Shown one piece after another: positions 10,296 to 19,969 of a stretch of DNA of 39,614 bases. Under the pieces are notes generated by a model, which had not been told where the DNA came from, did no database searches, and worked only from the letters and a program-made list of their open reading frames with translations. This DNA is from Candidatus Alistipes equi (GTDB lineage: Bacteria > Bacteroidota > Bacteroidia > Bacteroidales > Rikenellaceae), in assembly GCA_018065435.1 (NCBI GenBank), contig JAGHTK010000156.1:1-39614 (forward strand), read 5' to 3'. Numbering within the stretch: the first letter of the stretch is position 1; every line of letters starts with the position of its first letter. The position numbers and the translations under genes were made by a program.

Positions 10296-10873
10296 AAAGA
10301 CAAATAGCGTTGCTTGTAGTGATTCTTTTCCATCTATCACTTTTCGGTGAAGAAATTCTAAGCGGAGAAGTTTCTCTGGATACCTCTTTAGCTCTTCGAC
10401 CAAAACGCGCAGGCGTTGGTTGGGATTTTTCCCTTGGAGTATCGAAAAGTTATATGCATCAGATGCGACTATACATAGGTGTAAAGTACTCTTGTGCAAA
10501 TCTTAAATACGCGAAAGGGAACATTCCTGTAAGGGAAATAGGTGGATGCGCTCTATGGTTTATTCCACTAACAAGAAATCTTTCAGGAAAATTCTTCCTG
10601 GAAGCCGCCGCTGGCATTCATATTGGATACTCTAAAGTAAACAATGGAAATAAAGAGCTTTGGGATGGCTCAAGAGTAAAAAAAAGTAAAGGCCTCGTTG
10701 TAAGTTTCGAGATTCTTTCAAGCGTGCGTGTAAAGCTTAAAAAGAGACTGAGTCCATACCTAAGCCTTGGAGTAACATACGCTCCTGTATATGTAACCAA
10801 CAGGTGTTCGCCTACAATAAAACTAGGCACACTTATTCTTATAAACAAACCGTCTAAAATCAAAAAATTATGA
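10286..10873 (+). CDS. traO: TraO-like outer-membrane protein
   Basis: 195 aa; signal peptide and beta-barrel-like repeats; directly after traN. Confidence 0.65.
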   Translation: MGIKRQIALLVVILFHLSLFGEEILSGEVSLDTSLALRPKRAGVGWDFSLGVSKSYMHQMRLYIGVKYSCANLKYAKGNIPVREIGGCALWFIPLTRNLSGKFFLEAAAGIHIGYSKVNNGNKELWDGSRVKKSKGLVVSFEILSSVRVKLKKRLSPYLSLGVTYAPVYVTNRCSPTIKLGTLILINKPSKIKKL

Positions 10874-11862
10874 AAAAAGTAACATTATTCCTTTTTGTCG
10901 CTATTCTTTTTGCGGCATGTACAAAAGAGGTTCAAAATCTTTCTTCAAAGCAAGAGAACCTTCATGAAATTCGTTTTGAAATCCCTCGAAGTCGAGCAAC
11001 TGTAGAGGCTACGGATTTTGAAAAACAGATTAAAACGCTTGAGATTCTGATTTTTAACAAGGACCATCAAAAGGTCATATCAAGAACCGTTCTGGAGGAC
11101 GAAATCGCTTCAGGGAGCTTCTCTGTAGGAGTATCCAAAAAGATGGCGGGCGAAAAGTGCACGGTATATGCCATAGCGAACTCCCCACAGGATGAATCCC
11201 AAAGCGAAGAGGAAATCCAAAGTCGCATAGAGGAGGACTTTGACATGTATCAAAGTAACTACGATATGGTAAAAAACCGGGCAATACGTCCCAGGGGATT
11301 TTCTATGTCAGATAAAAAAGAGGTGACACTTTCCCTGGAAGGGGGTGTAACTTCCGTCACATTATCTTTAAGAAGAGTCGTTGCTCGCATTCACTCTTCG
11401 ATTTCCATATCGGAAAAATTCTCAAAAAAGTATCCCGGGAAGATCACTCCAAAAAGTGTGAAAATTTTAGGGTGTGCTACAAAAAGCTACATCGTTCAAG
11501 GCGATTCCGTAGTCGCAGCACCTCTTACAGCCTCCTATACGCAGCCTTCAAAATTGGAAGATCTGGTATGGCACAACCTTTATTATTCGTATGAGAGAAA
11601 CGATCAGACAAGCGCCACCTTGCCTCGCCTTATTGTTAATTGTGAATACGATAATGATGGAAATGCGGATACGAAGAATGACATATCGCAAATGGAGTAT
11701 GTGATTGATCTTAATGCAAGTGGCATAGGAGTAATAAAAAGAAATACCTCATACGCCGTTGAAGCCCAGATTACAGGTCTTCAGGGACAGGAACTTTCCT
11801 TTACGGTAAGTGTTCTGGATTGGGATGAGGCCACACATGAAGAAATTGAAATTGGTGCATAA
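10870..11862 (+). CDS. Fimbrial subunit-like lipoprotein (Mfa/FimB-type)
   Basis: 330 aa; lipobox LLFAACTKE; FEKQIKTLEILIFNKDHQKVISRTVLEDEIASGSFSVGVSKKMAGEKCTVYAIANSP matches the fimbrillin N-domain pattern. Confidence 0.7.
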   Translation: MKKVTLFLFVAILFAACTKEVQNLSSKQENLHEIRFEIPRSRATVEATDFEKQIKTLEILIFNKDHQKVISRTVLEDEIASGSFSVGVSKKMAGEKCTVYAIANSPQDESQSEEEIQSRIEEDFDMYQSNYDMVKNRAIRPRGFSMSDKKEVTLSLEGGVTSVTLSLRRVVARIHSSISISEKFSKKYPGKITPKSVKILGCATKSYIVQGDSVVAAPLTASYTQPSKLEDLVWHNLYYSYERNDQTSATLPRLIVNCEYDNDGNADTKNDISQMEYVIDLNASGIGVIKRNTSYAVEAQITGLQGQELSFTVSVLDWDEATHEEIEIGA

Positions 11863-14162
11863 TGAAACACTTGAAAAATTTTATACAGACAAAAGTGCCT
11901 TTGGTACTTCTTACACTTTTTCTTGGTTTTACCTTTTCTTGCAGGGAGGAAGACGAAAGTCTTCCTTCCTTGAAAGGAACTTCGTTTTTGAAAATAAACT
12001 TTCAGGTAGATTCTCTTGAAGCGAAGTGTCGAGGCGAGGAAGAAACCATAGAAAATCTTACAGTGTACCTTTCGGGTAAGGATTTTCTTTTTTTCAGATG
12101 CATAAAAGCCGACGAAGGCAAAATAAGACTAGAGTGTCCAAAAGGCAAGTACGATTGCTATTGCATTGCAAACTCTTCCCACGAAGCACTTTCCAGCATC
12201 GAGGAAGTCAAGAGGATGATTCTAAAAAAGGAGGATCTAGGTGCTCTTTGGGCTTATACTGAAGTAGAGTGTAGTCCCGAGGCTCAAAATATCGTAACCC
12301 TTAGAAGATGTCGAACAAAGTTTAGAGTCGATGTAAAGGTAGACAAAGAAAAGCAGGATGAAATCGAGCTTCTGTCGTTTCGCTTTATGAACCTAAAAAA
12401 AACGATGCAGCCCTTTATGGAAGGCTCGTCCATGGATTTTTATAATGAAGAGGAACACAAGGCAGAAAACAGGGATTATCTCTATGCTGAATGTGAGATG
12501 TTTGAAAATCTGGCGGGAGAAAATCCCAATATTGAAAGTGAGATGCAACGAAGTGAAAAAAACGCACCTGCTGGGGCTTCCTATCTTCTAATTCGAGCCA
12601 GAAATCAAAACGAGATTCTTTACTATAAGATCTTTCTTGGGGAGAATACCACAACGTCGTTTAATCTAAAAAGAAATACGGTATACTCTCTGGAGGTTCA
12701 AATTAAAGGGGACTCGAAATTCGAAGAACGTCTTTCGCGCTACGAGATTTTCTGGAATGTAAGGGATAAAGAAAAGGTAGAAGGATACTTTTTCCCCTCT
12801 ACAGGTGCCACACTTGAAATTACTTCTCTTTCAAGTGGAAATACCACGCTAAGTGTTTCGTTTGAAGTAATTCGGGGCGAGAGGGAGCATCTAAAAATTA
12901 ACGGCGAGTACCTTTTCTCGCGCCCATTTGAAATTACTCCGAACTCTACGGAAGAGTTTCAGATAAGTTACACGCCAGAAGTAGTACGGGATGAGAATTC
13001 TTCTCTGGAACTTCGTCTTCGATTCTTAGATCAGAGTGGATACTCTTTTGAAAACACTCTTACGCTAAATTTTGTAAACGCCATACGAATAATGTCTACT
13101 AACTTATCGCATATAGATATCGAGGCCTTGGGTGTAAAGTTTCTTTTAAGGGAAAGCACATCCTCATTTTTAGCCGGTGCCACCTCACCAAGTATCACCT
13201 TAAAGGCAAATAAGACGGCTTCGTATCGCTTTCGAGGATGGATTAAAGATGGTGTACCCCAAAAAACTGAGACGTTTCTTCTTCCAATTACCACAACTTA
13301 TCAGGAGCAGTTGCTTCTTGTAGAGTATGCAGCAAACAAGATATTCTATAAAACAACCTCCTCAAAGTTGCTTCCAATCGAGGGGCCTTTAAGTGCGGAT
13401 GCCGAAGTTGTATCGAATACCTATAGCGAAGGGGAAGGAACGATTCTTTTTGATATGGATGTCGAAACGCTTTTGGACGGAGCCTTTGAAGGACAATCAA
13501 CCCTTCTTGAAATAACGCTTCCCGAAACGCTTCTTTCATTGGAAAAATCTCTGTTTGAAGGGTGTTCCAATTTAGAGGAAGTAACGCTTCCTCTAAACAT
13601 CATAAAAATTCCAACATCGTGCTTTCAGCGCTGCAGAAATTTATCAGAGATCCATCTTCCCGATAAGATTGAAATAATCGAAGAAGGAGCTTTTTCAGGA
13701 TGTGAAAATTTGCAAAGTGTTCTTTGGCCCGCGTCTCTTCGACGCATCGAAAAAAGTGCTTTTTATCTGTGTCGGGCACTGGAAACGGTTTCATTTTCTA
13801 ATCAGACTGAGAGCATTGACAATTGGGCATTTTACGGATGCTCTGCCTTAAAGCGGGTGAAATTCGAAGATGGGCTTTTACGTATTGGTCACTTTGCTTT
13901 TGAAAACTGCAGGGAATTACAAACGGTAGAATTTCCATATCAGTTACAAGAAATTGGAGAAGGAGCCTTTCATAAGTGCGAGAGTCTTTCCCAGGTGGAA
14001 TTTCTTTCTTTCACTTCTCCCCAGCAAGGCTATTATCAAAATGGCTGGGATGCCTTTTATGACTGTTTCGCTCTTGAAAGAATTCTTGTTCCCAAAGGAG
14101 CGCTTTCAAGCTACCAGAAGATGTGGCCCATGCATAAAGAGATAATTAAAGAACGTCCATGA
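11862..14162 (+). CDS. Fimbrillin-like lipoprotein with C-terminal BspA-type leucine-rich repeats
   Basis: 766 aa; lipobox FTFSCREE; N-terminal IENLTVYLSGKD..YDCYCIANSSHEAL; C-terminal tandem ~23-aa LRR_5-like repeats (LEEVTLPLNIIKIPTSCFQRCRNLSEIHLPDKIEIIEEGAFSGC...). Confidence 0.8.
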   Translation: MKHLKNFIQTKVPLVLLTLFLGFTFSCREEDESLPSLKGTSFLKINFQVDSLEAKCRGEEETIENLTVYLSGKDFLFFRCIKADEGKIRLECPKGKYDCYCIANSSHEALSSIEEVKRMILKKEDLGALWAYTEVECSPEAQNIVTLRRCRTKFRVDVKVDKEKQDEIELLSFRFMNLKKTMQPFMEGSSMDFYNEEEHKAENRDYLYAECEMFENLAGENPNIESEMQRSEKNAPAGASYLLIRARNQNEILYYKIFLGENTTTSFNLKRNTVYSLEVQIKGDSKFEERLSRYEIFWNVRDKEKVEGYFFPSTGATLEITSLSSGNTTLSVSFEVIRGEREHLKINGEYLFSRPFEITPNSTEEFQISYTPEVVRDENSSLELRLRFLDQSGYSFENTLTLNFVNAIRIMSTNLSHIDIEALGVKFLLRESTSSFLAGATSPSITLKANKTASYRFRGWIKDGVPQKTETFLLPITTTYQEQLLLVEYAANKIFYKTTSSKLLPIEGPLSADAEVVSNTYSEGEGTILFDMDVETLLDGAFEGQSTLLEITLPETLLSLEKSLFEGCSNLEEVTLPLNIIKIPTSCFQRCRNLSEIHLPDKIEIIEEGAFSGCENLQSVLWPASLRRIEKSAFYLCRALETVSFSNQTESIDNWAFYGCSALKRVKFEDGLLRIGHFAFENCRELQTVEFPYQLQEIGEGAFHKCESLSQVEFLSFTSPQQGYYQNGWDAFYDCFALERILVPKGALSSYQKMWPMHKEIIKERP

Positions 14163-14704
14163 AAAAACTTTTGTGGGGAATAATACTTGTGATAAGTCTT
14201 TTTTGGGGGCAAAAGGCCAATGCACAGATTTTTGAAGTTGGAACGATGCTTTCAAGTGATGTGCTTTTAGAGTGGAACGCCCATCTGTCCATGCGTCTTT
14301 CAAGACACTCATCCCTTCTTCTAAATGCAGAATTTAATCCATTACAAACTTCTTCGTGGAGCATAAAAAACTGTGGGCTTGGCCTCTCGTACAGATGGTG
14401 GCGAACGGAGTGCTTTTATGGGCACTTTATAAGTGTGGATACGTTACACTTAAACTTCCGCGTAGGAAAACAGCCCTTTTTATGGAATGGAAATGGTACG
14501 GCCTTAGGCCTTGGATATGGCTACTCGTGGATTATAAGAAAAAGGCTAAATCTAACGCTTGAAGCAAGCCTTGGACTATGGTACATAAAAGCTAAGCGTT
14601 ACGTATTAGAAGAGGATGAATTTCTTCCTGACAGACTCTACCATCTTCGTCGATTTATGTTTTTACCCCTGAATGCCGGACTTAGTATTGGTTATATGTT
14701 CTAA
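14159..14704 (+). CDS. DUF3575-like outer-membrane beta-barrel protein
   Basis: 181 aa; signal peptide; LGLSYRWWRTECFYGHFISVDTLHLNF..GLGYGYSWIIRKRLNLTLEASLGLWYIKAKRY. Confidence 0.7.
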   Translation: MKKLLWGIILVISLFWGQKANAQIFEVGTMLSSDVLLEWNAHLSMRLSRHSSLLLNAEFNPLQTSSWSIKNCGLGLSYRWWRTECFYGHFISVDTLHLNFRVGKQPFLWNGNGTALGLGYGYSWIIRKRLNLTLEASLGLWYIKAKRYVLEEDEFLPDRLYHLRRFMFLPLNAGLSIGYMF

Positions 14705-14706
14705 AG

Positions 14707-16368
14707 ATGAAAAACAAGCAAGTAAAAAAGATAATTCTAGCCCTTTGGGTTCTACTCTTTTTAGGTTGTTCCATTCAAAGAAGCATTGAACGGGCGCCAC
14801 ATGGTATAAGGCTTCTTTCTTCAAAAAAGATCGAGCAGGCTAAGCCTCAAAGAAAAGCCATCGAAGATGAACGTTTTCTAGTAAAAAAGGGTCATAAGAC
14901 GCTCTACCTTATTCCAAAGGCTGAAGGGGAGGAGGATGAAGGGATTCGAATTGAGGCTGTTGAGGTTTTAGGAAAGTTTCGAAGTGTGGCGGAGCGAGCG
15001 GGTCATGTGGAGATTGCCTACAAAGTAGTAATTCCAAAGGAGGTGCTTCGAAAGAGTCGCAAGCTGGAGCTTTGGCCTGAAGTACACTTTGATGGTAAGA
15101 GTCTTAGTTGCGGTTTAATTGAAATTCGGGGAACGCTTTTCGATATGCTTCAAAAAAGGCAGTACTGGCAGTGGGAGACCTGGAAAAAGAGATTTCATCC
15201 AACGAACAACAGAATTAATCCCGAACGCTTTATAGCACTTAAAAAGAATCCAGCGGCACGCATTGATTCCCTTACGGAAGGTCTAAGAAGCATTTCCCTG
15301 TATCTTACGGAAAGAATCCGACTGGAAAGTTCTACAAAGAAGATTCTTTCCACCATTAGGTGTAAAGCACAGAATACAAATCTTTCAAGTTATTCGTTTT
15401 GGGTGCCAGATACACTTCACTTTTCCATAAGTTCGATGCTTTCCTTTGTAGATAACTCAACCAGATATATTAAGCGTATACGACTTAAGAAAAAACTGCG
15501 TGAAGATGTAAGGCGCATTGTTTTTCCCGTTGGCAGTTACACGATTGTTGATACTCTGGAAAATAACCAGGAAGAGCTCTCAAAGATTCTTTATTTAACC
15601 GATACGCTTCTTCGTGGAATTAATTATGCATTGGATTCCTGCACGGTAAAGGCGTATTCTTCGCCCGAAGGAAGTATCGAAAGTAATATGCGGCTTTCTC
15701 AGATGCGAGCCCAAAGTGTTGTTAAGCGCCTTCGGGAAAGGTTTGGAGAGGATGCCGATACAATTTTTCGGGCTCGTTCGGCAGGAGAAAACTGGGAAGA
15801 ATTCATTTCTCATCTTCATAAAATGCCATGCGCGTTCTCAAGGGAAATTATAAAAGAAGACAGCTTAAATGAAAACCGGGACCTTATTTTAAGGCGTGCT
15901 GCGATAAGATACCCTAAGCAATATGCAAAAATTCAGCAAAAGATTTTTCCAAGGCTAAGGGAAGTACGTTTTCAATTCTTTTTGCACGACAGACTTCTTC
16001 TTAGGGATACGGTTATAACTACCGAAGTTGACTCGCTTTATATGCGTGGGGTGGAACTTCTAAAAAAACGGGAATACAAACAGGCTTTGGAAATTCTAAA
16101 AGACTACCCTGGTATAAACGCTGCCATTGCGCACATGTCTCTTTCTCACGACAAAACTGCCTTAGAGATTCTAAAGAAGGAACCTCTGTCGGCTCAAAGG
16201 GAGTACTTAAGAAGCATTCTTTTTGTAAGAGAGCACATGTGGGAGCAAGCCAAGGAGGCCTTCTTCATATCGTGCAGGCTGGATGAAAATATGGAATTTC
16301 GTTCAGATATGGATCCTGAAATGTCTGAACTTAAAAAACGAATAAAAAATGAAAAGAGTGATTTATAA
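14707..16368 (+). CDS. DUF3868/OmpA-like lipoprotein of fimbrial clusters
   Basis: 553 aa; lipobox LLFLGCSIQ; VKAYSSPEGSIESNMRLSQMRAQSVVKRLRERFG is an OmpA-type peptidoglycan-binding motif; follows the DUF3575-like gene. Confidence 0.65.
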   Translation: MKNKQVKKIILALWVLLFLGCSIQRSIERAPHGIRLLSSKKIEQAKPQRKAIEDERFLVKKGHKTLYLIPKAEGEEDEGIRIEAVEVLGKFRSVAERAGHVEIAYKVVIPKEVLRKSRKLELWPEVHFDGKSLSCGLIEIRGTLFDMLQKRQYWQWETWKKRFHPTNNRINPERFIALKKNPAARIDSLTEGLRSISLYLTERIRLESSTKKILSTIRCKAQNTNLSSYSFWVPDTLHFSISSMLSFVDNSTRYIKRIRLKKKLREDVRRIVFPVGSYTIVDTLENNQEELSKILYLTDTLLRGINYALDSCTVKAYSSPEGSIESNMRLSQMRAQSVVKRLRERFGEDADTIFRARSAGENWEEFISHLHKMPCAFSREIIKEDSLNENRDLILRRAAIRYPKQYAKIQQKIFPRLREVRFQFFLHDRLLLRDTVITTEVDSLYMRGVELLKKREYKQALEILKDYPGINAAIAHMSLSHDKTALEILKKEPLSAQREYLRSILFVREHMWEQAKEAFFISCRLDENMEFRSDMDPEMSELKKRIKNEKSDL

Positions 16369-16531
16369 CGCAAGGCTTAAAAAAGGGCTGTTGTTTTTCA
16401 TGGTGGGGCTTCTTTTTGTGTCATGCACACTTTGGGAAAAGGAAACGATGGAAGAAAGGCGACCACCTCAAATTAAAGGAGAGATTAAGTGGGATGAATG
16501 GGAAGAAAATGTGGATGAGAGGTACCATTAA
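16349..16531 (+). CDS. Small putative lipoprotein (60 aa)
   Basis: LLFFMVGLLFVSCTLWEKE signal and lipobox; overlaps both neighbours. Confidence 0.45.
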   Translation: MKRVIYNARLKKGLLFFMVGLLFVSCTLWEKETMEERRPPQIKGEIKWDEWEENVDERYH

Positions 16532-16913
16532 AGTGTGTTTAGCACTTCTTACAATTTTTTTAATGCAAGGCTGCAAGTGGGACATTGAAAGGGATTACAA
16601 TTCGCCTTTCGAGATTCAAAGCGTAATTGAAAAGAATTCCATGCAATGGAAGCTTTTCGTTTCAATTAAAGAAACATTTCACTGGAAAGAGCAGCAATAC
16701 TTTTTAAGTGTAAGCGAAGTAGAGAGTGGAACATCCATTATATCAAGTGGAATGGTAAAAATAAAAGAAGGTCAGCAATACCTTATGGATGGCGAACAGG
16801 AAACGTTTTTTCTTTCGAGCGAGAAAGAAAATATCCGCTTTACGCTTTGTGTAAGAAATCTTTTTGGAAGAAGCATGAAAAAGGAAATTTCAACTACGGG
16901 TGAAGGCCTTTAG
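16509..16913 (+). CDS. traQ: TraQ-like conjugal transfer lipoprotein (DUF3872-like)
   Basis: MWMRGTIKVCLALLTIFLMQGCKWDIERDYNSPFEIQ...; start chosen at 16509 inside the longer ORF. Confidence 0.7.
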   Translation: MWMRGTIKVCLALLTIFLMQGCKWDIERDYNSPFEIQSVIEKNSMQWKLFVSIKETFHWKEQQYFLSVSEVESGTSIISSGMVKIKEGQQYLMDGEQETFFLSSEKENIRFTLCVRNLFGRSMKKEISTTGEGL

Positions 16914-16943
16914 AAAGAAGAAAAACAGAAAAAACTAAGAACT

Positions 16944-17873
16944 ATGACAGAAGATGAAATACGCAGGGCTAACGACCATTCAATTGTGGAATACCTTAAA
17001 AAAAGGGGAATAGAGCCAGTAAAGCGGGGAGCGTTAGGAGCTATGTATCTTTCCCCTATTCGGGCCGAAAGGAACGCATCGTTTCATGTCTCTTATGAAA
17101 AAAACACCTGGTACGACTTTGGTATAGGACGTGGAGGAGATCTGATTTCACTTGTAAGAGGGATGGAAGGGTGTGATTTTTCAGAAGCCGTTAGAAGAAT
17201 TTTAGGTGGGGAATACCAAAGCATCCCAAAAAAGCAAGAGGAGGCCTATGAAAGCCCATCAACTCTCTCCCTTACGCGCGTTATAAAAAGTGAGAAGGTA
17301 AGTTCTATGCACCTTTTTGACTATGCCCAAAAGCGTGGCATTAGTGAAAAGAATATAGAGCAGTGGCTTAGGGAAGTAGTGGTTGAAGTAGGCAAAAAAC
17401 ACTTTCGGGCACTTGGTTTTCGAAATTCGAGTGGAGGTTGGGAAATTAGGAACGAGGATATAAAAATCTCCGTTTCGCCAAAGGATATAACGCATATATC
17501 CGCAGGGCACGCAACCGTTACCCTATTCGAAGGCTTTTTCGATTTTCTTTCGTATCTGGAGTTGGAGCGTGGACAAAATCCTAAGACTGATTTTATAGTT
17601 CTTAATGGTGTTTCGTTTCTAAGGCGCAGTTTCGATGTGCTTCCGAAATACGAGAAGATTCGTCTTTGTCTAGATAACGACAAGGCAGGAAAGGAGGCCA
17701 CAAAGGTAATTCAGGAGCACTTTTCAGATAGGACTGAAGATCTTTCAAACACGTACCGTGCATCGAAGGATTTGAATGAAAGTCTACAGAAATACCTTCA
17801 GCAAAAGCGCGAACTGGAGCTTCAGCGTCAAAGTCAAACGGGCTCGTTTCATGTAAAAAGAATAAAGCTATGA
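16944..17873 (+). CDS. traP: TraP-like DNA primase (CHC2-like N-terminus plus Toprim)
   Basis: 309 aa; SPIRAERNASFHVSYEKNTWYDFGIGRGGDLISLV; Toprim VTLFEGFFDFLSYL and IRLCLDNDKAGKEAT. Zn-binding Cys residues appear absent. Confidence 0.85.
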   Translation: MTEDEIRRANDHSIVEYLKKRGIEPVKRGALGAMYLSPIRAERNASFHVSYEKNTWYDFGIGRGGDLISLVRGMEGCDFSEAVRRILGGEYQSIPKKQEEAYESPSTLSLTRVIKSEKVSSMHLFDYAQKRGISEKNIEQWLREVVVEVGKKHFRALGFRNSSGGWEIRNEDIKISVSPKDITHISAGHATVTLFEGFFDFLSYLELERGQNPKTDFIVLNGVSFLRRSFDVLPKYEKIRLCLDNDKAGKEATKVIQEHFSDRTEDLSNTYRASKDLNESLQKYLQQKRELELQRQSQTGSFHVKRIKL

Positions 17874-19945
17874 GAGGCGAAGATGATATGGTAGCAATGG
17901 GAAAGCGCCGGCGGCTGATGCTCTCGATTGCAGTAGTTTTTCTTATGAGTCATCTGTGGTTTTTCTCACCCCACCTTCGTGAGGCCCTTGGAATTTTTTC
18001 ACCTTCGACCGATAGAATAACCCAGAAGATTTTCTTAAAAGAGACCCTTTTTGGAGGACAGATTCCTTCAAAACTTCTAATAGCTGCGATTCTTATTGTT
18101 ATATCCCTTTTTGAGGGAGCCAAGAAGAGTTGGGAAAAAGAAGGCCCATGGTGGATTATGTGTCCCATATCGCTTTTAATCTTTATTCTCTTTAACGGTG
18201 AGATTTCATTTATACGAAGTGCTACCATAAGGGAGGGAATCTATGTAGGAGTTATGGTTATGTCGTTTCTAGGAATTCTTTTTGGGCTGGAAAGGGTGAA
18301 AGCAAAGCTTGAAGATTATCTGGAAAAAAGAGGAAGTAACTCACCCGAAGAGAGTTTTTTACAGGAAGAGCGACTTTTATGCAATGAATACTCAATAAAC
18401 TACAGAACTCAGTACAGATTTAACGGGCGTATTCACAATGGATGGATAAATCTTGTGAATATTTTTCGCGCAACGATGGTTCTTGGAACCCCCGGATCGG
18501 GAAAAAGTTTCGCCATAATCGAGCAGTATATCCGCCAATGTATCGAAAAGGGATTCGCAGCCTACATCTACGACTTTAAGTACAGTGATTTAACAGAAGT
18601 TGCCTACAGACACTTTCTGAAAAATCAGAAGCGATACCCATCGAAAGCACGCTTTTTGGTTGTGAGTTTTGATGATTTACGCCATTCGAGTCGATGCAAT
18701 CCACTCGATGCCCGCTTTTTGGACGACATTTCAGATGCCTACGAATCGGCCTACACGATAATGCTTAATCTGAACCGCTCGTGGATAAAAAAGCAGGGAG
18801 AGTTCTTCGTAGAGTCCCCGATTGTTCTTCTTACGGCCGTTATATGGTTTTTAAGAATATACGAAAAGGGGAAGTACTGCACATTTCCACACGCAATAGA
18901 GCTTCTGAATAGTCCCTACAAGGATCTTTTTGAAATTCTTACATCGTATCCCGAGCTTGAAAGTTACATGTCTGCCTTTATCGATGCCTGGAAGGGAGGA
19001 GCGCAGGAGCAGTTGCAAGGACAGATTGCCTCGGCAAAGATTCCTCTATCGAGAATTATCTCACCTACGCTATACTGGGTAATGTCCGCATCGGACTTTA
19101 CTCTGGACTTGAATTCACCAACGGAACCGAAGATTCTTTGTATGGGAAACAATCCCGACAGACAGAATATAAACTCCGCAGCCCTTGGGCTTATCAATTC
19201 CCGCATTGTACGCATTATGAACAAAAAGAAGCGTCTGAAAAGTTGTATTGTAATCGATGAGCTTCCAACAATCTACTTTCGAGGTCTTGATAATCTTATA
19301 GCAACGGCAAGAAGCAATCTTGTGGCTGTGTGTTTGGGAATTCAGGACTTCTCACAACTAAAACGAGACTATGGCGAAAGGGAAGCAACGGTTATATGCA
19401 ATACCATTGGAAATGTCTTTTCAGGTCAGGTTGTGGGAGCATCCGCCAGGGATCTTTCCGAGCGTTTTGGACGCACCATGCAGCAAAGGCGAAGTGTAAG
19501 TTACTCCGATTCTGGTACATCATCACAGTTTTCCGAGCAGTTGGAGCAAATGATTCCTCCATCGAAAATTGCAGCCCTGTCGCCTGGAGAATTCGTGGGA
19601 GAGGTAGCCGATAGTTTCAATCAGCCTATCGAACGGAAAGTATTTCATGCAAAGATTCTTGTTAATCAAAAAGAGAAAGAAGACCCTATAGAGCTTCCTG
19701 TAACGTATGATTTTCTTTCGACAACGGGCGAGGATAACATGCAGCGCACAATTTTAGATAACTTCTTTCAAATCAAAGAGGATGTAAAGCGCATTATAGC
19801 GGATGAACTTCTTCGCATTCGAGAAACGGACGATTTATCAACTCTTCGTCTTATTTCATCGAAATCAAAAAACTGGGGATATGATAAAAGCACAGGGAAT
19901 AACTCTTCCACGCCTGGTAACGTTCCCGTTGATTATGGCAATTAA
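17870..19945 (+). CDS. Type IV coupling protein (VirD4/TraG family; MobC-like)
   Basis: 691 aa; N-terminal TMs; MVLGTPGSGKSFAIIEQY Walker A; KSCIVIDELPTIYFRGLDNLIATARSNLVAVCLGIQDFSQL. Confidence 0.9.
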   Translation: MRGEDDMVAMGKRRRLMLSIAVVFLMSHLWFFSPHLREALGIFSPSTDRITQKIFLKETLFGGQIPSKLLIAAILIVISLFEGAKKSWEKEGPWWIMCPISLLIFILFNGEISFIRSATIREGIYVGVMVMSFLGILFGLERVKAKLEDYLEKRGSNSPEESFLQEERLLCNEYSINYRTQYRFNGRIHNGWINLVNIFRATMVLGTPGSGKSFAIIEQYIRQCIEKGFAAYIYDFKYSDLTEVAYRHFLKNQKRYPSKARFLVVSFDDLRHSSRCNPLDARFLDDISDAYESAYTIMLNLNRSWIKKQGEFFVESPIVLLTAVIWFLRIYEKGKYCTFPHAIELLNSPYKDLFEILTSYPELESYMSAFIDAWKGGAQEQLQGQIASAKIPLSRIISPTLYWVMSASDFTLDLNSPTEPKILCMGNNPDRQNINSAALGLINSRIVRIMNKKKRLKSCIVIDELPTIYFRGLDNLIATARSNLVAVCLGIQDFSQLKRDYGEREATVICNTIGNVFSGQVVGASARDLSERFGRTMQQRRSVSYSDSGTSSQFSEQLEQMIPPSKIAALSPGEFVGEVADSFNQPIERKVFHAKILVNQKEKEDPIELPVTYDFLSTTGEDNMQRTILDNFFQIKEDVKRIIADELLRIRETDDLSTLRLISSKSKNWGYDKSTGNNSSTPGNVPVDYGN

Positions 19946-19969
19946 AACAAACAATAACAAAACAGCATT

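Noticed and set aside
19330-19614. 94-aa and similar ORFs overlapping the coupling protein and other tra genes
   Set aside because: Out-of-frame shadows of strong coding regions.
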